Assembly: GCA_029007685.1 (NCBI GenBank)
Contig: JAQXIG010000071.1
Location: 1 to 6,500, forward strand
DNA from: a bacterium
Lineage (GTDB): Bacteria; Bacillota_I; Bacilli_A; RF39; UBA660
DNA length: 6,500 nucleotides
Direction: 5' to 3'
Shown: one piece after another, positions 4,442 through 6,500 of the stretch
Layout: the number at the start of each line of letters is the position of its first letter
How positions within the stretch are numbered: position 1 is the stretch's first letter
Translations under genes and position numbers: made by a program
Notes under the pieces: generated by a model
The model's input: the letters and a program-made list of their open reading frames with translations, nothing else
The model's database searches: none
What the model was told of the DNA's origin: nothing

Positions 4442-6500
4442 TTATCTTCCACATTCACAATTAGGCTGACTTAACCGTTCAATTGGAATGCTTTCGAACT
4501 CTCCTCTGCCACAACCTGGGCACACATCATGTATTACTCCTACATATCCACAAACTGGATCTCGATCTACTGGATGGTTAATAGCACCATAACCAATTCC
4601 AGCTTCTTTCATAATACGCACAACCCCTTCAAATGCTTCCACATTTTGTACTGTATCACCGTCAAGCTCAATATAAGATATATGTCCTCCATTCGTATAT
4701 TCATGATATGGGGCTTCTGTCGTAATTTTCTTTTTAATACTAATATTATAATAAACCGGTACATGGAACGAATTAGTATAATATGCTCTATCTGTTACCC
4801 CTTTAATCTTTCCATAAATCGCTTTATCTATATTGGTAAACCTTCCCGCTAATCCTTCTGCTGGAGTCGCTAAACAAGCAAAATTTAAATTGTACTTCAC
4901 TGCATAATCGTCACATTTCTTACGCATAAACTCTATGATCTCTAAACCAAGTTTTTGACTTTCTTCACTTTCTCCATGATGTTTTCCGGTAAGAGCTTTC
5001 AAACATTCAGCTAACCCAATAAATCCAATCGATAAACTTCCATGCTTCCAAACTTTACGAAGTCTGTCTGTTGGTTTTAATTTCTCTCCATCATTCCAAA
5101 CTCCTTGTCCTAACAGAAATGGAAAGTTGTAACATCTTTTATTACATTGAACTTCAAATCTCTCTAGCAGCTGATCTTTTACAGTTTCCATTAACTCTTC
5201 GAGTTCTTGATAGAAACCTTCCAGATCTGCTTCCTCTCGTTCTTTTAAGCAAATACCATATTTAATTCCCAATCTTGGTAAATTAATAGTCGTCCAAGAT
5301 AAATTCCCACGCCCTGTAACTACTTCATGATTAGGATCCGTGATATCGCCAATTACTCTAGTGCGACATCCCATATAAGAAATTTCGGTATTAATATCAC
5401 CTGGTTTATAATAATGTAAATTAAATGGGGCATCAATAAATGAAAAATTAGGAAATAATCTCTTAGCTGAAACTTTACAAGCTAATTTAAACAAATCATA
5501 GTTAGGATCTTCTGGATTATAATTAATTCCCTCTTTTACTTTAAATATGGATACTGGGAAAATTGGTGTTTCTCCTCTTCCAAGTCCAGAATCTGCACAT
5601 AATAAGAAATTTTTAATCACCAATCTTCCTTCAGGTGTAGTATCTGTTCCAAAATTAATAGAAGAAAAAGGAACCTGCGCTCCTGCTCTAGAATGCATGG
5701 TATTCAAATTATGAATAAAGGCCTCCATTGCTTGTTGTGTAGCACGATCTGTCTTTTGAATGGCTTTTTCATAACTTTTCGCAAACAATTTTTGAATTCG
5801 CTCAGATCCCTTCGCAAAAGAATCAAATTCGTGAATATCAAATTCAATACTATGGAGTTTGTCAATTTCTCTCGCAACACGATCCATATTAATAAAAGGT
5901 TCAAATCCATCAAAATCTAAATAATCATAGATAGTTTGTTTAAACTGTTTTTTAAATGTCTTCAACACCCCTGGAGCCATATAATAATCAAAAGCAGGAA
6001 TTGCTTGTCCACCATGTTGATCATTTTGATTAGCCTGAACAATAATAGCAGCTAACGATCCATAAGTACTAATATCTTGTGGTGGTCGAACATATCCATG
6101 ACCTGTATCAAATCCGTGTTTGAATAAACGTGATAAATCAATTTGACAACAAGTCGTAGTACCCATGGCGAAGAAATCCATGTCATGAATATGAATTTCT
6201 CCAGTATCATGTAAATCAGCATATTTAGGTTTCATTAAATAAGCTTTTGCAAATTCTTTAGAAACTGTAGCTCCATATTGAAGCATAGTACCCATTGGAC
6301 TATTACCATCAATATTGGCATTTTCTCTTTTAGCATCTTCTTCATTTGCTGATTTCAATCCTAAATTTTCTAAAGATTTTAAAAACTTATGAGTCTTCTT
6401 ATCATCAAAGAACAATTGTCTAGACTGAGCTCTTCTTTCACGATATTCAGAAAATGATTTATAAACATCTTCATATCCTTTTTTCTCTAATTCCTCTTCA
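4442..6500 (-). CDS. nrdD: Anaerobic (class III) ribonucleoside-triphosphate reductase, large chain lacking the glycyl-radical segment (5' end beyond window)
   Basis: NrdD reduces ribonucleoside triphosphates to deoxyribonucleotides without oxygen. The frame is open to the window edge (685 residues visible), through FSEYRERRAQSRQ, so the gene starts outside the window; an ATP-cone domain would normally lie there. A TTG at 6415 is only an internal leucine. Visible landmarks include GTTTCCQIDL (cysteines at 6151-6146), TGHGYVRPP, QANQNDQHGGQAIPAFDYY, and the finger-loop cysteine in SYMGCRTRVIGD (codon 5368-5366), which should form the thiyl radical. The chain ends with a zinc-type cysteine set, CPGCG and NCECG (codons 4522-4511 and 4459-4451), followed by Arg and TAA. 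In the family the glycyl-radical motif follows these cysteines in the same chain. Here it is absent and is supplied by the next ORF. By itself this polypeptide could not carry the radical. The second cysteine pair is C-x-C rather than C-x2-C. The close organisation with the glycyl-radical ORF and nrdG shows one operon. Confidence 0.93.
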   Translation of the reverse strand, partial: EEELEKKGYEDVYKSFSEYRERRAQSRQLFFDDKKTHKFLKSLENLGLKSANEEDAKRENANIDGNSPMGTMLQYGATVSKEFAKAYLMKPKYADLHDTGEIHIHDMDFFAMGTTTCCQIDLSRLFKHGFDTGHGYVRPPQDISTYGSLAAIIVQANQNDQHGGQAIPAFDYYMAPGVLKTFKKQFKQTIYDYLDFDGFEPFINMDRVAREIDKLHSIEFDIHEFDSFAKGSERIQKLFAKSYEKAIQKTDRATQQAMEAFIHNLNTMHSRAGAQVPFSSINFGTDTTPEGRLVIKNFLLCADSGLGRGETPIFPVSIFKVKEGINYNPEDPNYDLFKLACKVSAKRLFPNFSFIDAPFNLHYYKPGDINTEISYMGCRTRVIGDITDPNHEVVTGRGNLSWTTINLPRLGIKYGICLKEREEADLEGFYQELEELMETVKDQLLERFEVQCNKRCYNFPFLLGQGVWNDGEKLKPTDRLRKVWKHGSLSIGFIGLAECLKALTGKHHGESEESQKLGLEIIEFMRKKCDDYAVKYNLNFACLATPAEGLAGRFTNIDKAIYGKIKGVTDRAYYTNSFHVPVYYNISIKKKITTEAPYHEYTNGGHISYIELDGDTVQNVEAFEGVVRIMKEAGIGYGAINHPVDRDPVCGYVGVIHDVCPGCGRGEFESIPIERLSQPNCECGR

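Noticed and set aside
4529..5920. Plus-strand and alternate-frame ORFs of 64-107 codons within nrdD
   Set aside because: They lie wholly opposite or out of frame with the well-conserved nrdD reading frame, lack ribosome binding sites, and encode nothing recognisable.
6413..6415. TTG as start codon of nrdD
   Set aside because: The frame is open upstream and the upstream residues (EYRERRAQSRQ) look like normal NrdD sequence, so this TTG is an internal leucine and the gene is cut by the window end.
1..6500. CRISPR array, tRNA, rRNA or insertion sequence
   Set aside because: No regularly spaced repeats, no cloverleaf-like or rRNA-like segments, and no transposase reading frame were seen.

Overview
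The window is AT-rich DNA (by eye about one third G+C) using the standard bacterial code, with strong AGGAGG-like ribosome binding sites and TATAAT -10 boxes. This suggests a low-GC Gram-positive (Bacillota) bacterium. The oxygen-sensitive class III ribonucleotide reductase points to an anaerobic, possibly gut-dwelling lifestyle; an Erysipelotrichia- or RF39-like lineage is only a guess. Six features are assignable coding genes of known families, two are small unrecognised or unusual ORFs, and one intergenic stretch looks like a decayed gene.

Left part (1-1015): two near-identical copies of the C-terminal half of a tandem-HTH (XRE-type) regulator gene lie in direct orientation 797 bases apart. 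The first is cut by the window edge; the second is the end of a complete 157-residue protein with two HTH domains. Between them, on the opposite strand, is an unrecognised 62-codon gene with an excellent extended -10 promoter and Shine-Dalgarno sequence. It diverges from the complete regulator, and the shared intergenic region carries an AAATCG/CGATTT inverted repeat that could be an operator. A 13-bp hairpin between convergent genes acts as a terminator for both strands.

Middle part (1017-2962, minus strand): an undecaprenol/diacylglycerol kinase gene overlaps a PAP2 lipid phosphatase gene by 29 nt, forming a lipid-carrier phosphorylation/dephosphorylation pair. Upstream of them is a divergent but catalytically complete folD (one-carbon folate metabolism). 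From 2963 to 3640 there is no intact gene. The minus strand there holds scattered frame-shifted fragments that read like an AraC-family regulator with a GyrI-like effector domain, plus one strong hairpin.

Right part (3640-6500, minus strand): the anaerobic ribonucleotide reductase operon. This is the most interesting part. The large NrdD chain stops with TAA just after its zinc-binding cysteines, before the glycyl-radical segment that every class III enzyme needs. That segment (RVTGYL motif) is encoded by a separate 59-codon ORF immediately downstream. The ORF is in the same frame as nrdD but has its own strong RBS and ATG, and its stop codon overlaps the GTG start of nrdG (TAGTG). The operon therefore appears to encode a three-piece system: a catalytic barrel lacking its radical glycine, a stand-alone glycyl-radical subunit, and the radical-SAM activase.
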